A stretch of DNA of 33,180 bases from Spirochaetota bacterium (lineage in GTDB: Bacteria; Spirochaetota; Brevinematia; DTOW01), in contig JANXAC010000006.1 in assembly GCA_025061835.1 (NCBI GenBank), positions 1-33,180 on the forward strand, in the 5' to 3' direction. Position 1 is the first letter of the stretch, and every line of letters begins with the position of its first letter. The position numbers were made by a program, and so were the translations under genes. Shown piece by piece: positions 33,151 to 33,180 of this stretch. The notes below the pieces were generated by a model. That model did not search any database. It was given only the letters and a program-made list of their open reading frames with translations, and was not told where the DNA came from.

Positions 33151-33180
33151 ACCCTGACCTTCGGTAAAGCCTTGTAGATG

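Overview
The window looks like a chromosomal stretch of a low-GC, free-living, motile spirochaete. The main evidence is a tandem pair of short (280 and 286 residue) FlaB-type core flagellins with the spirochaetal N-terminus [11 protein letters not shown]. The gene content fits a fermentative heterotroph that makes its own branched-chain amino acids and arginine: acetate kinase, pyruvate phosphate dikinase, ilvC, leuC, a leuB-type dehydrogenase and argH. Lys/Glu/Ile-rich proteins with ATA/AGA codons would also suit a thermophile, but that is inference, and the genus cannot be named from sequence alone.

Layout. 1-1404 (minus): an outer-membrane-barrel-like gene followed by a beta-helix lipoprotein gene that runs off the left edge. 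1471-1860: a decayed, probably transposase-derived fossil. This whole 1.9 kb has a coding strand almost without C, unlike the rest. 2016-5059 (plus): acyl-CoA synthetase and exported esterase. 5114-6940 (minus): ABC ATPase and AEC-family carrier. 7058-10543 (plus): glyS and ackA. 10551-11558 (minus) and 11845-13155 (plus): divergent ilvC and leuC. 13597-20714 (minus): CCA-adding enzyme, YfhO-type membrane protein, ppdK. 21200-25620 (plus): a sigma-54 activator without sensor domain, nth, argH, neuB-like. 25830-27538 (minus): leuB-type dehydrogenase and cobalamin adenosyltransferase. 27658-28215 (plus): J-domain/HEAT-like protein. 28245-30154 (minus): two flagellins. 30460-31182 (plus): exported HEAT-repeat protein. 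31259-33150 (minus): polyprenol-phosphate sugar transferase and sbcD-like nuclease.

The region most worth a second look is the flagellin island (28.2-30.5 kb). Both flagellin leaders fold into hairpins that present a CAAGGA motif in the loop. In the upstream gene the hairpin loop is the Shine-Dalgarno sequence itself and the start codon lies in the stem. The downstream gene has a 13-nt perfect complementarity between its 5' leader and 3' UTR. Between the flagellins and the HEAT gene lies a sequence matching the sigma-28 consensus with exact spacing, followed about 70 nt later by a long hairpin with a U-rich tail. This could be a sigma-28-driven small RNA. Together these suggest layered post-transcriptional control of flagellin, probably CsrA-like.

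A second theme is promoter architecture. A recurring TTGAAA/TTGATA-N17/18-TANNAT promoter can be read in front of many genes. In ackA, cca and probably neuB it sits so close to the start codon that the mRNAs should be leaderless or nearly so. No tRNA, rRNA, CRISPR array or intact insertion sequence was seen.
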